NCBI GenBank assembly: GCA_963971285.1
Contig: OZ020258.1
Span: 5,890,001 to 5,954,000 of the forward strand
DNA length: 64,000 nt
Direction: 5' to 3'
Source of the DNA: Astropecten irregularis
Taxonomy: Eukaryota; Echinodermata; Asteroidea; Paxillosida; Astropectinidae
Part shown: piece after piece, positions 1 to 15,100 of the stretch
How the letters are laid out: the number at the start of each line of letters is the position of its first letter
Position numbering within the stretch: position 1 is the first letter of the stretch
Position numbers and translations under genes: made by a program
Notes under the pieces: generated by a model
The model's input: the letters and a program-made list of their open reading frames with translations, nothing else
What the model was told of the DNA's origin: nothing
Databases searched by the model: none

Positions 1-27
1 CTTCACAGACAAAATGGCAGGTTATAC

Positions 28-174
28 CTTGTGGTCCTGCTGCTGCGACATCAAGGACTGCGTCTCCTCACTCAGTGGCTGCTCAGAGCCAAGACGCCTC
101 TCAGCGTTGGTCACCCACTCCAGCTGGTCAGTCAGCGACGTCATGACGTTGTTCAGCTTGTCTCCAATCTCAAC
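28..174 (-). CDS. First exon (E1) of cassette U9
   Basis: A 147-nt exon reads VEIGDKLNNVMTSLTDQLEW then VTNAERRLGSEQPLSEETQS and ends QQQDHK at the GTATAACC donor. It is a clear E1 by length, phase and the LGSEQPLSEE motif, and shows that the cassette array continues to the left of the window. The 301-base intron 175-475 that separates it from U8 holds nothing I recognise. Confidence 0.9.
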
Positions 175-3100
175 CTACACACCAAACATAAATTACGGCT
201 TCCTTTGATAATAATTCAACTAGAAATTAGCATTTGATTTGGAATATGGGGCGGGGCATCTGTGAGGCAGAGTTGTAGTCTAGAGACCATCAAGAGACCA
301 TCTCAAGACCACCAGTCTGAATTCAAGTCACAAGCCTTCCTTTGTCATTGTTCATTCTGTTGCCTGCAAATGGTCTGGTGACTGCTCTTGTGACTGGTCT
401 TGTGATGGTCTTAACTACAACACTTCTTTAAGGGAGGGGAAAGTACTGAGACTAAGAGATGGTAGACTTGCTGACCTGTTGGTCTTCCTGTGACTTGAGG
501 GTCTCTACCAAGGCCTGGGCTTCCTTCAACCAGTCATTGCTCTTGACAGAGACTTGCTCGTAGTTGCCTCTCAGGTCATTGGTCATGGTCTTCAGCTTGT
601 TCTGCTGGTCGGGAGAGAGACGGTCACGGTGGTCGCGCATGAACTGCTCGGCATTGTGGACCACCTCCAGGATGATGGGGCGGTGGTCGGTCACCTCGGT
701 GTGGACAGGCTGAAGGACAGAAAGACAACAGATGATGATAATAAACTGACCGTAGAGCCAACACTGGACCTAAACTTGTGTCTTATATTATGTCTCTGCA
801 CCTGGGACCAATTTTACGGCCCTGCTTAGCACAAAAATTTGCTAAACATAGTATCTGAACTTGACTGGAACCAATATCTATAGAACCAGGTTCCAGGATT
901 TGGACGTAGTCTGTTGAGAAGATGATTCTGTACCTGGTATTTCTCCATTTCCCTGCTGAGCGGGATCAGCTCCTGGCTGGTCGGTCTGGCCTCGGTCATT
1001 CTGACGTCTACGGAGCTCACCCACTCCTGCATGTTCTGCACAGACTCCACCTTGTCAGCCCAGAGACGCACGATGCGAAGATCTTCCAGGACGTCTACCA
1101 GGTGGCGATCCAGGTCATCGTAGCGCTGGTTGATGACCGCCACTTCCTTCTCCACTTCCGTGTCCTCTGTTACAAGCAAAAAAAGTTGATCGTGCTGAAG
1201 AGATGGATTGTAATACAGCCAAGGGCTTAGGTGATGACATACATTTTGTTTCAACTTCTCTTGGACTTTGAATGATTATCAATTCAGACTACATCTCTAA
1301 GTCATCTGTTAGAGACTTTCTGGTAGAGGAATTCACAGTTGTACTGCTCTGGACTATAAAGTAACATTTCACACTGCAAAGAGCCAGTACATTTTGGTTG
1401 CAGTGTGAGCGGCTGATTGCCTCCTTGTAGCACTACAAACATCAAAATGTTTTCACTTTTTACAGTCACCCGATATAAAAGGTAGTGGTCATGGATGGGT
1501 GATGCTAAAGATGCGTAAGGGCACCCAGTGTGAGTTACAACATGCAATCAAGTCTATCTACTGTCTGGGAACCTGATATCATAGCATTGCACTGTAGGAT
1601 CCATTCAGAATTTGGGACAGCTGTCAACGTATGCCTGACCATCATGACTCAACCTCAGTTCTTGTCCTGCCTACCTTCCAGGAATCCCTTGTCGGGCTGA
1701 TCGGCATACGCCTTGGGCTTGGCCTTCTGCGGCTGCCAGTCTGTCTGCAGCTGAGCACCAATCTGGGATGACCAGTAGTGGCGTCGGGCGTCCACTGCCG
1801 TCATGACCTCGCGGATCAGGTTGTCCAGGGCTGCCCCAACCTTGTTGACCTCGACGATCTTGGGTCGGTATTCGGTGATCTCTCGTTGAAGAGGCTACAG
1901 GAAAGCATATATCAGAAGAGTTACATCACCAGAGCTGTTGCTTGTTAAGACATAAAGCTACAAATGCCATGAGACTCTGGCTCAATCTGTAAGCATAGCT
2001 GTAGTATTCTACTTCTTCTTCCCTGTTTTGCCTCAGAAGATTGCAACGAAATGGATTAAAATGTTGGACCCAATTTCTGAATGAACCTACCTTGAGCTGC
2101 TGAATCTGTAGGTCTACTGACTTGGCATCCTGGACGGTCAGGTCCAGCTGGGACAGCTTGCCCTCCATGTTATCCAGCCAGAAGTTGGACTCCTTGGCTC
2201 TGCTCTCGTAGCGATTGGTGGCCACTTGACGATCCTCCAGTTGCTGGAGTCTGCAGGATGAATCAGAATCAGATTAAAACTCATGAATATGCATGAAGTA
2301 AATTTGTTGCTTTCATTGGCCGATATTACCAGCGAATATGTATATACTTCACTGCTTTCATTGTCAATGTCACCAGCTTTAGAAGAAATTTGGTGGCAAT
2401 AAACAAAAGCAACATTTTATTTGAAATGAGGAAGTGATTAGCAGGAGTTCAAATCAATGACAGCACTGCCGATAGGTGAGCTTGAATTGAGATCAGACTG
2501 AAATGAGGGCTTAGGGAGGGAAAACCGAATACTGGTTGTGCCCTGCCACTAAGAAGCCTGGCCAGGCCCAGGACTGTGTGAACTTCCAATTCTCCTTCGG
2601 TCAGCTCTGAACTGCAATACAACAGAGCTGACGAATATCAATTTAATCTAACTTCTGGACACTGTCCATGATCAATGTGGATTCAATCTGTCAATCGAGT
2701 TTATGTGAACACAGATCCAGGACACAGCAGGGCTAGAAAGTTGATAGTTTCAAGGCTAGAGATTATAGAAACCCAAGATCCTACGCATAGCCCAGGCCTG
2801 GCCTGGCTTTTCAGTGGCTGGGGCCAACCAATTTCAAAGTAACTCTTCCTTACCGTTTGGTCAGCACATCGTCCAGTGACTGCCAGTTCTGATCCAGGTT
2901 AGTCAGCACGGCAGTGACGAAGGAGGTGTCGCCAGCCTTGGGATGTTTCATCAGCTGCTCTCCGATGCTGTGGATGGTGTGGTACTCTGGATGGTGGCTC
3001 TCAACATCTTGGCTGATGAACTGAAAGATCAAGACAAGCTTTTGTGATTGAACCTAACAATCAAATTTGGACCTGAACAAGGATTTAAATTGATTCTGGA

Positions 3101-6100
3101 TCAAGATCTTAATCTCATTTGATACTGACTGAAGCTTCTTTACTCCTGTGTGCACTACTGTACCTGCAATGTCTCGTCAAGGTCTGGAATGTCTTTGCGG
3201 TTGAACTCAGCCGACTCCAGTTCCTCAAGCAGAGGCACCAGCCACTCTTCCAGGGTGTCAAGCTGCTTCTCCAGGTCTACCAGGTCACCGGACAGAGTCT
3301 GCAGGAGCTCACCTAGAGGGATCACGAGAGGTTGAAATACTATCAGTCAGGGTATTTTCTCAGATTTTCCTCGGCTAGGAGACAATCCTAGAGGAGATAA
3401 GAGACCTTTTCGAAATGGAGGCTCAGGCTCCGGTTCCATCATCCATTTGCTGAAAATATAGGTTGTGGTTTTTCATTGAACCTGAAGCTGTTTTCCTTTT
3501 CCAACCAGAGAATCTACTTCGGAACTGTAACCTAAAGCCTCTATTTTGATTACCCTTTTATTCATGAAATGGAGCCGAAACCTGAGCCTGAGGTTCAAAA
3601 AGGACCATAGTCTGTTGAGGAGTCATCTTCCCTCCACTCTTAACCCTTAAGCCCTGGTTCAGATTCTATCAGGCCAAAATACTGATTGGATTTACCATTC
3701 CTACCTAATTTCATCTGATTTTCCCTAACAATAGTTTCAAAGTTTATATTCCATCCTCAGGCTGTTTCAGGCTTGTCAGCTAGAAGAGAAGAATCACGTC
3801 AACTTAATAAACATCCAAAAGATTTTAGTCTTCTCATGGATCCTCCTGACCCATCAAGCCTGGTTCCTCTTACCATGAGTCTTCAGAGAGACAGTCAGGT
3901 CACCAAAGCGATCCTGGAAGTCGTCCACTTTGTCTTGGTAGATGCACTTCTCCTCAGGCTTGAGCTGACGCACCACGTCTGCGGTGGAGCGCAGGACTCG
4001 GTCGATGGTCGGACGGTGATTCTCAATGTCCTTCTCAAGAAGCTGGCGGTTCAAGAACAATTTCAACATCTTGAGAATCGAACTCTTACTGCTTTAATAC
4101 TCTGAACTCTTTGTGAGGTCAAATTAATTGCGGTATTCAAACAAAATGTTGCCATCAACTAACCCTGTATTCCTGGAGGTTCTCAACCAGAGGTTCCTTC
4201 TTGACTACAATGACGGTTCCCTTCTCCATGCGTAGCAGTGCTTTCTCCTTGTCTTCCAGCCACTTCAGCAGTCCGTCGAGGCTCTCCTGGACTGACTGGC
4301 AGTCGGCCAGGGCCTTCTTGAGCTTCTGCATGCGATCCTCAATGTCGCCCTCTAGACCGTCGTACTTCTCTTGAACGCCGGCTGTAGTGAGAATAAGTAC
4401 AGACAACTTAACAGATGGTATATCCTACTTTATAAGGCAAGCTTCAGATCATAATCAATTCATCAATCAATGGGATCAAGCGCCGCAGCAGGGCATTGCC
4501 GCATCTTCCTTCGAGCGTTACTCCTTCTGTCTTTTGATGGACGATGATGGCAGGATCTTACCTTTGGTCTGAGTGACGGTATCCTCAGTTTCTGGTTGGA
4601 CTTTGACAACATCATTTCCACTTTCCTTGACCGCATCTACGTCTTTGCCATGGAGCACCACATCATCGTGAAGGGCCTGTCCAGAGATGAATGTTCAGAA
4701 ATCAATCGTGAAAATTATGTTTATATCACCAGATATCTTGGTCAACCAACATGACTTAACATTAATCCAGTCAGTTTCCCTTATTATTTAATGATACTAC
4801 TGATTGAAAAGCTGCATTTCCTTTGAATGATCCCCCATGGACCATTTCTTAGGTTGGAGCATTGTTTATGCTGCACGTATCTTAAATGATCCTTGGGATA
4901 TAGCGGTGTGTGCATGGTTTCAAGGCTTCTGACTGCCAAACGAACAAAGATAATTGACTATTTGGGACACAACCGCCGACGTAGGTCTGGACAGCTCAGT
5001 TGGTAGAGTACAGCATTTTGGGATCACAGGTTTGAATCTCGCTCCAGTTCATTTTTCCTTGTTCACTTTACAATGACTTAAAATTAATCATTCAGTTTCC
5101 CTTGTGGTTATTTGATGAAAACATTCCCAAATGTTACATAGCACCAAGATTTCTTGCATTACCTTGAGCTCATCGATCTGTTTCTGAATGTTGAGTTGCT
5201 CGGCAGCGATGGGTTCCTCCAGGAGCTTGTCCAGATCAACCCGGGTCTCGTCGCACCACTTGTTGGTGCCCTTGACGTTGGTGTTGAACTTACGGTGCTT
5301 GTCCAGCAAGGTGTTCAGCCTGTTGGTGTGATCGTTGGTCTTCAATTTCAGGTTCTCGTAGCGTTCGTTGACGACGCCGACATTGTCGCGGATCGTGTTC
5401 TCTTCTGGGTTCTCCTGGAAGGCACGCTGTTCCTCGCGAGTCAGAACCGTGGAGCGGAACTCGCCAAGCTCCTCGCGGTAGCCCTGCAAATACAATGGGT
5501 GCAATGGAAGCTGATGATCTAGTCTCTTAAAGGTACAGTACAGGTTTGGTAACAAACCAAAACAGCAATGTTCACAGATTGACGTATAAATTACAGTATA
5601 AAGATGGACAAGATAGAAACCCTCTGGTAAAATATTTCTGCCTGAAATGCTACATTTGTTTAGAAAAGTGTAAAATAGATAATTTAGGTCTCGGTGAGAT
5701 CAAAAACGTTCTTTATGTTTTGTAAGAAAAAGAGAGTTGCTTTTTCTCTATGTTCTCAGGACTCAGAATGATGTCTGAATGAGCTCAAATTTTCACAGCC
5801 TTATTATTTCATGTACATGCTGTATCAGATAAAGTGTGCGTATCAAATTGTGTCTATTATATCGTCCACATTCTTCTTTGCATGTTTTCATCGATGTTCT
5901 GCACAAAATGAGATGTAAAAATACCCACTATAGGTCACATGATGGCATGTAAATATTGATCGCACATTGATCGGATACTGCATTACTCACATTAGCATTG
6001 TCCAGGAATTTCTCCCCGGATTTGTTGAGGTACTTCAGGTCTGCGCCGTGGTTCACCACATCATCAGAGAACGTCCTCTGCTTGTCGTGCTGCTCCTCCA

Positions 6101-9100
6101 ACTCCTCCGCCGTGGTGCCCACGCTCCTCTGAACTGACTCCAGAGCCTCTTCGGCCGACGTCAGCCAGGCTTCCATCTCGTCCTCGTCACCGTTGAAGAG
6201 TTTCAGCTCCTCCACTTGCGAGGACAGCTTGTTCTGCCGGCCGTAGGACGTGCCCAGGGCCTTCTCGTAGCGAGACTTCAGGTCGTTGACGAAGTTGCGA
6301 AGCTTGAACATGTCCTGGTCCTTGAGGCGGTTGTTGTACTGGTCCAGGAGCTGGTTGGCGGTGTGGATGGATTCCATGACTGGCTGCTGGAGGCCGATGA
6401 TATCAGCGTGGAGATTCTGCAAGAAAGATGGCCAAAATATAGATATCAATTCAATAAAATCATTCCATCCCATCCCACAAATGAGGCAATCTATTTCAAA
6501 GGGTGAAATTTGTCATCTTTGTGTAACAATCTATTTCTTACAATTTAGGATAAAGCCAAGATAGGGCTGGATAGCTCAGTTGTTAGAACAACGGTACAGT
6601 ATTCCGGAGGTCGCAGGTTCATATCCTGCTCCAGTCAATTGTTCTTTGTTCACATTTAATTAAGTGACTTGAAAGGAATCTGGGCAGTTTCCCTTGTGGT
6701 TAGGCATACCCTGTCTGTCCGCGGAGTTCAAAAAGTTCGCAGACTAAAATTTAATCCCTAGTTACTAACGACCGGCCAGCTCTGCAGGCTCATTTCCATC
6801 ATATGACAATCAGATAAAAATCAGATAAAAAATACATCTCCTTACATTGTGATCCGTGCTCTGTTTGGTGAGCGGTGGAACTTCTTCACACTGAGGTTGC
6901 TCTTGGGCTAGACGTTTCTCAGCGTCGGCCACACAGTCAATCAGAGTCTCCAATGAATGGCTGGAATCATTGTACATCTTACGCAGACGCATCTGATCAA
7001 CAAATGGATTCATATTCAAGCTTAGTAATGGAAAGTCAATACAAAAATGGTCAAACGTTTATTTGATCAAACAGTCATTCCTATATAATACAAAATACAG
7101 GCTGCCTTAGCAAGATTCCAACTTTAACAAGACTAACTTTCTGGAGCTTTGCAGTGAATTCTTGCGCTAATCTATATCTCCATCTGAATTTCCACATTAT
7201 TTTTTAACAGTGATCTCTTTATCAGGCATGCAACTTGGACTTCAACAAAAAATGAGGAAATTCTAATCCTAATTTGAATGAAAGTAACTAATCAGGGGCC
7301 AATTTCATGGAGCTGATAAGCACAAAATAATTGCTTAGCACAAAAATGTCTTGGCCAATAAAACAAACCACCATTAAAAATTCCAATTTGATATTCATGG
7401 TCAGTGAACAACAGCAGAGCAACAATCACAAGTGATACACAACTCATGGAAATTTGGTTGTTAATCCTGTTTTTATTATTAAAAGACAGTAATTTCATGC
7501 TTAGCAAATGTTTGTGCTAAGCAGGGCCGTGAAGTTGGCCCCTGATGAATATCTCCATTTTTTTACCTCTTCCTCCAGTTCTTTCTCCAGTCTGTCAATG
7601 TTCCTCTGGGTGTCTGTGTTGATCTTGTCGCTGCGGTTGTCCACCTGGTCAAAATAGGTCCTGAGCTCGTCAATCTTGTGCTGCATCTCCTCTTGCTGTT
7701 CGGGAGACAGGCGGCCTCGGTTCTCCTGAAGGAACTGCTCGCCCATGACGATGGTCTCCAGGACAGCCGGCTTGTTGGAGCCGATGCTGTTGTGGACGTC
7801 CTAGAAGCAGGGAGGATTTAAAAAATGACATCAAAAGGAGGATTCTGGATTCACTCCACCCTCAACAGTGGAGCAAGTAATCTTATCTCACAGGAATAAG
7901 ATTTCTAGTATTAGTTGGGTAGAATCTTCAGCCTCCCCCCCCCCCCGAAAAAAGAAATGCAACTGAAAAAAAAAGCTGAATAATAATACTGGATTTGTTC
8001 AGTTATTACGCTTTATCAGTCTTGTCCATCAGTGGAATTCTTCTCGCTTTTCAAGACTGTTCGCCTATCAAAAAAGGATAATTTCAAAGAGCTGTGCAAC
8101 AATGTGATTCCTACAAACCTGGAACTGGGAGAACTCCTTCTTGAGTGGTTCCAGCTCTCTGCTAGTCGGCTTCTTCTTCATCAGGCGGTTGTCCACGGTG
8201 GCGCACCAGTCAAGCCGGTCATTGACAAAGCCCAGTCGGTCCAAGAACAGTCGGGCCAGGTCGATGTCGTCCTGTCTGTCATTGACCCGGACCTTGAGGG
8301 CTTCGTAGCGCTGATTGGTGTCGGACAGCTGACGTTGGATGTCGGAATCTTCTGTAATTAAAAAATACAAGTAATATAAGTAGTTAACCTCTACATCTCT
8401 TTACAACCACTTATGAGTCATCCTCTAAAGGTCATGAATCTTTCAGTCAGTAAGATTGCGTCTATGCTTCCTTGTGATGTTGACTAACAGCTGGTCTAAG
8501 CTCGCTTGCATCTAGACAGATGAACAAACAAAGAGTCTAACAAACCAAAAATCACACAGACACATAACAAATCAGGCAAACAAACTGACGAACCACCCCA
8601 CAGACAAACAGAGAGAGGTACTGACCCGGTGCCTCCGGCTGAGTGACGCTCTTGTCCAGTCTGTCTTGGATCTCCTTCTGTTCCATCTGCTCTCTGGTCA
8701 TGCTTCCGCTCAGCTGGTTGGAGCGGTAGTGTGGCTTGGTGGAGAGCGGTGCGTGGAGTTCGCGCAGGAGCACGTCCAGGGCGTTGCCGACGTGGTTGAG
8801 TTCCTCAACGACAGGCTGGTGGGTAGCTACCTCGATTTGGAATGGCTGATGAGATAGATTCAAACATGACACGGCATTATAGCCCTCTTCTGGAATACAT
8901 GTCAGCGGGGTTAAGAAACTGGGGCCAATTTGATAGAGATGCTTAGCACAAAAAATTGCTTAGCACAGAAATGGCTTGCCCAGTAAAACAAACCACCATT
9001 GAAAATTTGATTCGATATTCATGGGCAGCGAACAACAGCCAAAGAACAATTAAAAGTGATACACAACACATGGAAATTTGGTTGTTAATCCTCTTTTTAT

Positions 9101-12100
9101 TAAGGCAAAAATGCCATGCTTAGCGATTGTTTGTGCTAAGCAGCTCTATGAAATTGGGCCCTGGTTTGTCTCAAGAATCCTGTAAAGATACCCATCTTAT
9201 CACGGATGATATAAGGATGTAAGGAGCAGATCAGTTACTTACCTTGAGCTGCTTCTCTTGTCTGTCTAGGGTCTTGGGGTCCATGGCAACAGGCTGGAGT
9301 TGGCTGAGTTTACGCTCCATGCCAGTCAGCCAGCCACTGGTGTCCTGGTAACCCTCTTGGTACTTGGCGGTGGCCCTCTGCTTCTCTTCAAGCTGTTGCT
9401 TCCTGCCAAAGCCAAAGCCAGTTTCAAGACAACATGAACTCTCTTCTTTCAAATCAATCATTAGGCACTTCGATCCTTGGGTTTAATAAACCTTTATTGT
9501 TCCCCAAAATTTGCTCATTGTGGTATATTTACCCCCTTGATTTGCATTTAAATAGTTCGCCATTTTTTAGCAGACCTCAATCTGTGATTTCCCAACACAG
9601 CTGCTGTGCAAAGATTATGTTCGCCTGGAATTTGGGATATTGTCTGGTAGTATTCTACCATTGTGTGCTTGGATTGCTTACGCCGAGCTCTCTGCATGCA
9701 TGGCCCGGCCAGATGACCTCAATATGACCGGTGACTGATAATGAGGCCAGTAAATAGGAAACCCTTGCAAGGTTTTACGGCAGTTCACCAAAAAGTTCAC
9801 CAAAAAACTTGATCACTTTTGACATTCAGTGGAGAATGGGACTTCTACTGACCTGAGGTCCAGTCGATCAGACAGTGTCTTCCAGTTGGTGTCTACATTG
9901 TTGAGCACAGCGTTGACGTGACTGGTATCTTTGGCCTTGGTCTTCTTGATGATGTCTTCGCCCAGTTGGTGGATCAGCTTGTACTGGGGACGGTGGTTCT
10001 CAAGCTGGGTGCTGTAGTCCTGTTGGCACAGAAATAATTCACAATTGTTATAGTTGGTCCATGTGCCACCATGGAACAGAATCCATATAAGTTAGACGAC
10101 TAAGATTTTGATCAATTGCTTGGAGTTAGGAGGGTCTGGCGCATTTTGATCCAAGCAGGATCTTTCTCAAAGTCTAGCCTTAAGCTTTAGCTACCTTTAA
10201 GAACAAGCGAACCAAACTTACAGTGAGCTTGCGGTTGAGCTGGTTCATGTCCATCTTCATCAGGTCTCGTCCCTCTAGCACCTCGATGACGGGCATCTCC
10301 CAGTCTTCCAGCTGGTCTACTTCACGGTCGAAGTCAGACACCTTCTGGTTGAGGAGTCGGAGTTGGTCTCCGTGCTTGTCTGTCACTTCGTTGATGTTGG
10401 CAAAGCGTGAGTTGATGCTGTCCAGCTTGGACATGACGATCTTGGCCTCGCTGGGCTTGGAGGTCTCCAGGTACTTGGCGGCTGCCTCCTGGACGGCTTC
10501 CACTGCCGGCTTGTGGGCATCAATGTCCGTGTGGACCAGCTGTATAAAGGAAAATGGAATGCATTAATAAAGTAAAAGTTACATTATGATTGAAAAGCCC
10601 CATCCTCTTTGAGTGATCCCATTTACTGTTTCTCAGGTTGCAGCATTGCTAGTGCTGCTCTTATCTTGAATGATCCTTGGAATATAGCGGTATGTGAGTA
10701 GCTTCATGGCTTCTGACTGCCAAACAAACAAAGATAATTGACTATTTGGGACACCACCAACATAGGGCTGGGTAGCTCAGTTGGTAAAAATACCAGTACA
10801 ATATTCTGGAGGTTGCTGGTTTGAATCCCGCTCCAGTCAATTGCTCTTTCTTCACTTTTCAATGACTTAAAATCACCCAGTCAGTTTCCCCTTGTGGTAA
10901 TTTGGTGAACGAGGATTCAGAAGTGAAATCATAACTAGTGTCTAACCATGTGCTCCTCGACGTTCTCAAGGAGTGGCTCCTTCTTGGCGGCGATGATGGA
11001 TCCCTTGTCCATCTTGTGGACGTTCCTCTCTGCCTCATCCAGCCAGCGCAGCAGGAGGTCCAACCTATCCTGGAGGCTCTGGGATTCAGCCAGGGCAGTT
11101 TGCAGCTCGGTAGCGCGGGCTTTTAGCCCAGCCAAGAGGTCTTCATATCTGGTCTGGAGGTCCACTGCAATCAATGACAGGGACAAGGGGGTCAAATTGT
11201 GATGCGGTTAATACACAAATGCGATTCATGGAATTCAGGAAACATTCAGACTGATTCTTGTTTACATCACTGTTGAGTATTAGCAGAAAGCTGAAATTCT
11301 TTCGATGTTTATTTCTGTATCAAAGATATCGTATCCTGAATAAGCAAAATATTTCCATCTTCATGGGAAAATAACCAGTACTTTACATCCAAAATAACGG
11401 CAAGTTTATAACTGATCATTTTCAGATAACTGAATATTACGCAAACTCCAAACCGATTATTAATGGAAGCCATATTTTTTTTTTACTTTTCATGATACTG
11501 AGTTATCTGAATGTCTGAATATTCCAAACATCTTGGAAAGAGCTCTGAACCATCGAGTCTGATGTTTTTGTTTACTCCGAGAATGTATATCTTGATATCG
11601 CTTATCCTATGTCTTCGATGTTCTGATCAGCACAACAGTGTCATGTGTCATTCTCTGTGTGTGCAGATTTCTGTGGACTACAGGTATTCAGATTGAACAT
11701 GGACGTGGTGAGCACGGACGTAGCCCAACAGGTTACAATGGACACCACAGCATCAAGTTCTTCAGTTGCCTGATGAAGGCTAGCAGTTCCAGCAGCCAAA
11801 AAGTGACTACCAGCAACACAACGTCACGTGAGATTGATTACCTTTTTCCTTAACTATTTAGATTACTGAATGGTATAATCAAGGACCCAATCTCACAAAA
11901 TTACTTTCATATCAACCCTCTACAGATGTTTTGTATATCATTAGCATACCTGTTGTTTCCTCAACCTGTTCGGTGATTTTAGGTTGGGCATCAGTCAGTT
12001 CGGTGCCTGTGTGCTTCACATGCTCTAGGTTGCTAGCATGAGACACCACATCATCAGTGAAGTCCTGCCGAATAAAAGTAGAAGAGAAAAACACTGTTTC

Positions 12101-15100
12101 ATTCTCTGTGACCAATTAATCAGTAGATATGATCTACATCTAGGGGTGTTAGACCGAACACTGTAAAGTTGTTGAGGTCTCTTAACGCTCTTTATGCTCT
12201 AAAGGCCTTTCCACACTACCTCCTTTTCAATCCGTGTTGAAACCAACCCGGATCTGCCCCGGTTCAGCCCGGCAAGTTCTTGAACTGGATCGAAGAGATG
12301 CAACATTCACACTATGTTTATGGTGAACCGGCTCATACAACACAGATCACGCATCACACGGCGCAAAATGCAGTTTGGAACCGGGTTGAGATTTTCAACC
12401 CTGCTCCCCACCAGGGTTGATTTCGATCCGGCTAGGCCGTCCTACCCGGGTTGGCTCAGGGTTGAAAAGGGTTGGAAAAAATCTTGGGGTTCGATCCGCT
12501 TCCAACCCCGAGATTTTGGATAGTGTGAAAAGCCCTTTACTGTCTTCAAATTCTTTTCTGAATCACTCAGCTCGACCAATACAGTATAATTTACATGGTT
12601 TTAACTGTAATGTCCACCATTTAGAGCGTGAAATCCTACAAGAAGGAATCATGCATTTATTAACTTTAGTCCAGCAGATATAGCAGAGGTATGCTTCACA
12701 ATCCATATGCCATTGCATTTACCTGGATCCTGTCAATCTGTTTCTGGATTGCATTTGGATCGGCACTGATCGGTTCCTGTTCCATCCGCTCCAGTTTCGC
12801 CTCTGCATCCGGCAGCCACGTCGAGAAGACATTCACGGCATCGTTGTAGTTTCGGTGTTTCTCCACCAGGTCACGCAGCACAGCCCCGTGGGTGTCGGCC
12901 TTGGTCTTGATGGCCTCCACGCTGGCGTTGATTGCTGCTGTCTGATCACGGATGATGGTGGGCTCTGGGTTCTCCTGGAAGTTGCGGTTGAACTGGCGGG
13001 AGAGCACATCGTTGCGGAAGTCGGCCAGCATCTGGCGGTAGCCCTGTGATATTGAGGTTGACAAATAATTGGTCAAATTGCATTCTGAGCATATAGACTT
13101 TTGATTTCTGAATATTGAACTTATACCAGCAGTAAATTGTTTTCACCAATCACAAGCTAGTCAAACAAGTAGACCAGTTGAAGAATGAAGTGACTGACAT
13201 ACCTTGGCCTGATCACCAAACTTCTGTCCGCTCATCCTGATGAATTTCAGGTCTCCCTTCTGATCGTTCAGGTCGTCCATGAACACCCTGTGCTCATCCA
13301 GCTGTCCCTTCAGCGTCTCGTAGTTCGTGCCAACATTGTCGACCAGATCGTCCAGGGTCACCTCGGCCTCCTGGAGCCAGTCCTGGAATCCCGTCACGTC
13401 CTTCTCGAACTTGGTGATGTCCTCGTGGGCCGGGGTCAGCTGGTTCAGGCGGTTGTACGACTGGGTCAGGACCACGTCGTAGCGGGACTTGAGGTCATCC
13501 TTGCCATCCTCCAGCTTGGTGGCATTGTCTGGAGTGATGCGATCCTGGTACTGCTTGAGGAAGGACTCAATGTCTTGCACGCACTGGGCAACAGGCTGCT
13601 GGTGAGCTGTGATGTCACTATGGAGGACCTGATGATGAAGAACATTACAGAGAAACACTTAACATGAAACACATCTTCCAATACAACTTTTCTCATGATA
13701 TACCTTCTGGCCCATTGACAGAGTAAAAGGAGTTTGACGAGTCTCAGCAAAAGATTTCTATCATCTCCAGCAACAATGCTGGTTCCTCCAACATCAAGAA
13801 CCTCTACCAATCCAGATTCCATTGATGACATCCTCTTCATACCTTGTGGCTGTCAAGCTGATCATGGAGGGGCTCAGACTCCTCTGCCTCGGGCTGCTCT
13901 GAGCCCAGGGCCTCCTCATCCACGGTGATCCAGTCCAGCAACTCCAGCAACACTGCCAGTTTGTCCTTCAGTAGGGCTTCGATGCGTTTCTGAAAAAAAA
14001 AAAAAATCAGGAAATGGCAAGTTAAAAAAGGCTTCATAGAAGGATCCCCAAAAGACGCATTTAGAATTGATCTGTGCACTTCTGCGTTCCAAAATAAGGC
14101 AGTCTGTGTCTGCTTCTCAAACACACAGGTGCTGTTACATACACAATGTACTTTCACAGTCTGCTAGAAGCCAAGCATGCCAACTCATACCTGAGCTGAG
14201 TGTGATGTTCTTGTATTGCATGAAGGCCATACTGTGTTGAGTGGCTGTGGCACCATGGCAGAAGTTCAGCACAGAGAGCTTAAGTTTCGATGTAGATATG
14301 TGCAGAAGGCGCCAATGTGAAATCCCTCTATACTTGGATTGATTTGGACGTGAAGTTAATAGAATGCCTGTGTTCTGAATTTTATTTTTGTGAAGCGCCT
14401 TTCCTGTTGTTATCCTGCTTCCATGACTTGATCCAGCTTCCCTTCCCACATGTACTCACCCTCTCTTCTTCCTCTCGCCTGAGCTTTTCCAGTCTTGCCA
14501 CGTCCTCCTTCAGCCAGTCCTGGGCATTCTGAGCGCTCTGCTCAAAGTCCACCTTCATCTGGCCGACTTTCTCGTTCAGGATCTCTCGTTGGTCAGGATT
14601 CAGACGCTCACTGTACTCCCGGTCAAAGTGACCGACCTTGCTCAGTGTGTCGCTGATGTCTGGTCGCTTGCTCTCTACCTCTGCTGCTATTTCCTGTGAA
14701 TCAAATATAACATAACACGTCAATATTTTAACCTGGTGAATCTGCACAGATGCTTTAACTTGAATCTCATCCCTGCAGTACTATTTTTTTTTCCAGGACA
14801 CTTAGAAAGATCGCTCTTCTCACATTGAAACCTGGACTAAATTGAAGCTAAGACAACAAAGGTTCTTGAAGAAACTTCCAGGATTTATCAACCTCCAAGG
14901 ATGCATATCGCAATCAACGTGTCTCCATGCACGTATATTATTATCCCTGGTCATTGGGCGACATTTACATTCCTGGGAAAATGTCAACTCCCTAGGATGT
15001 ATATATCTCTAGCTGCTTAAAGGCGTACAGAGGCTGATCAAGCACAAAACCATCTCTATCCTTTACAGGTATACCCATTTACTTCTGGGTGAATAGAAGT

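Noticed and set aside
5154-5522. Long plus-strand open frames opposite exons, here and at most other exons.
   Set aside because: They are antisense shadows of spectrin-repeat exons, which lack antisense stops because of their Glu/Gln/Leu-rich codons.
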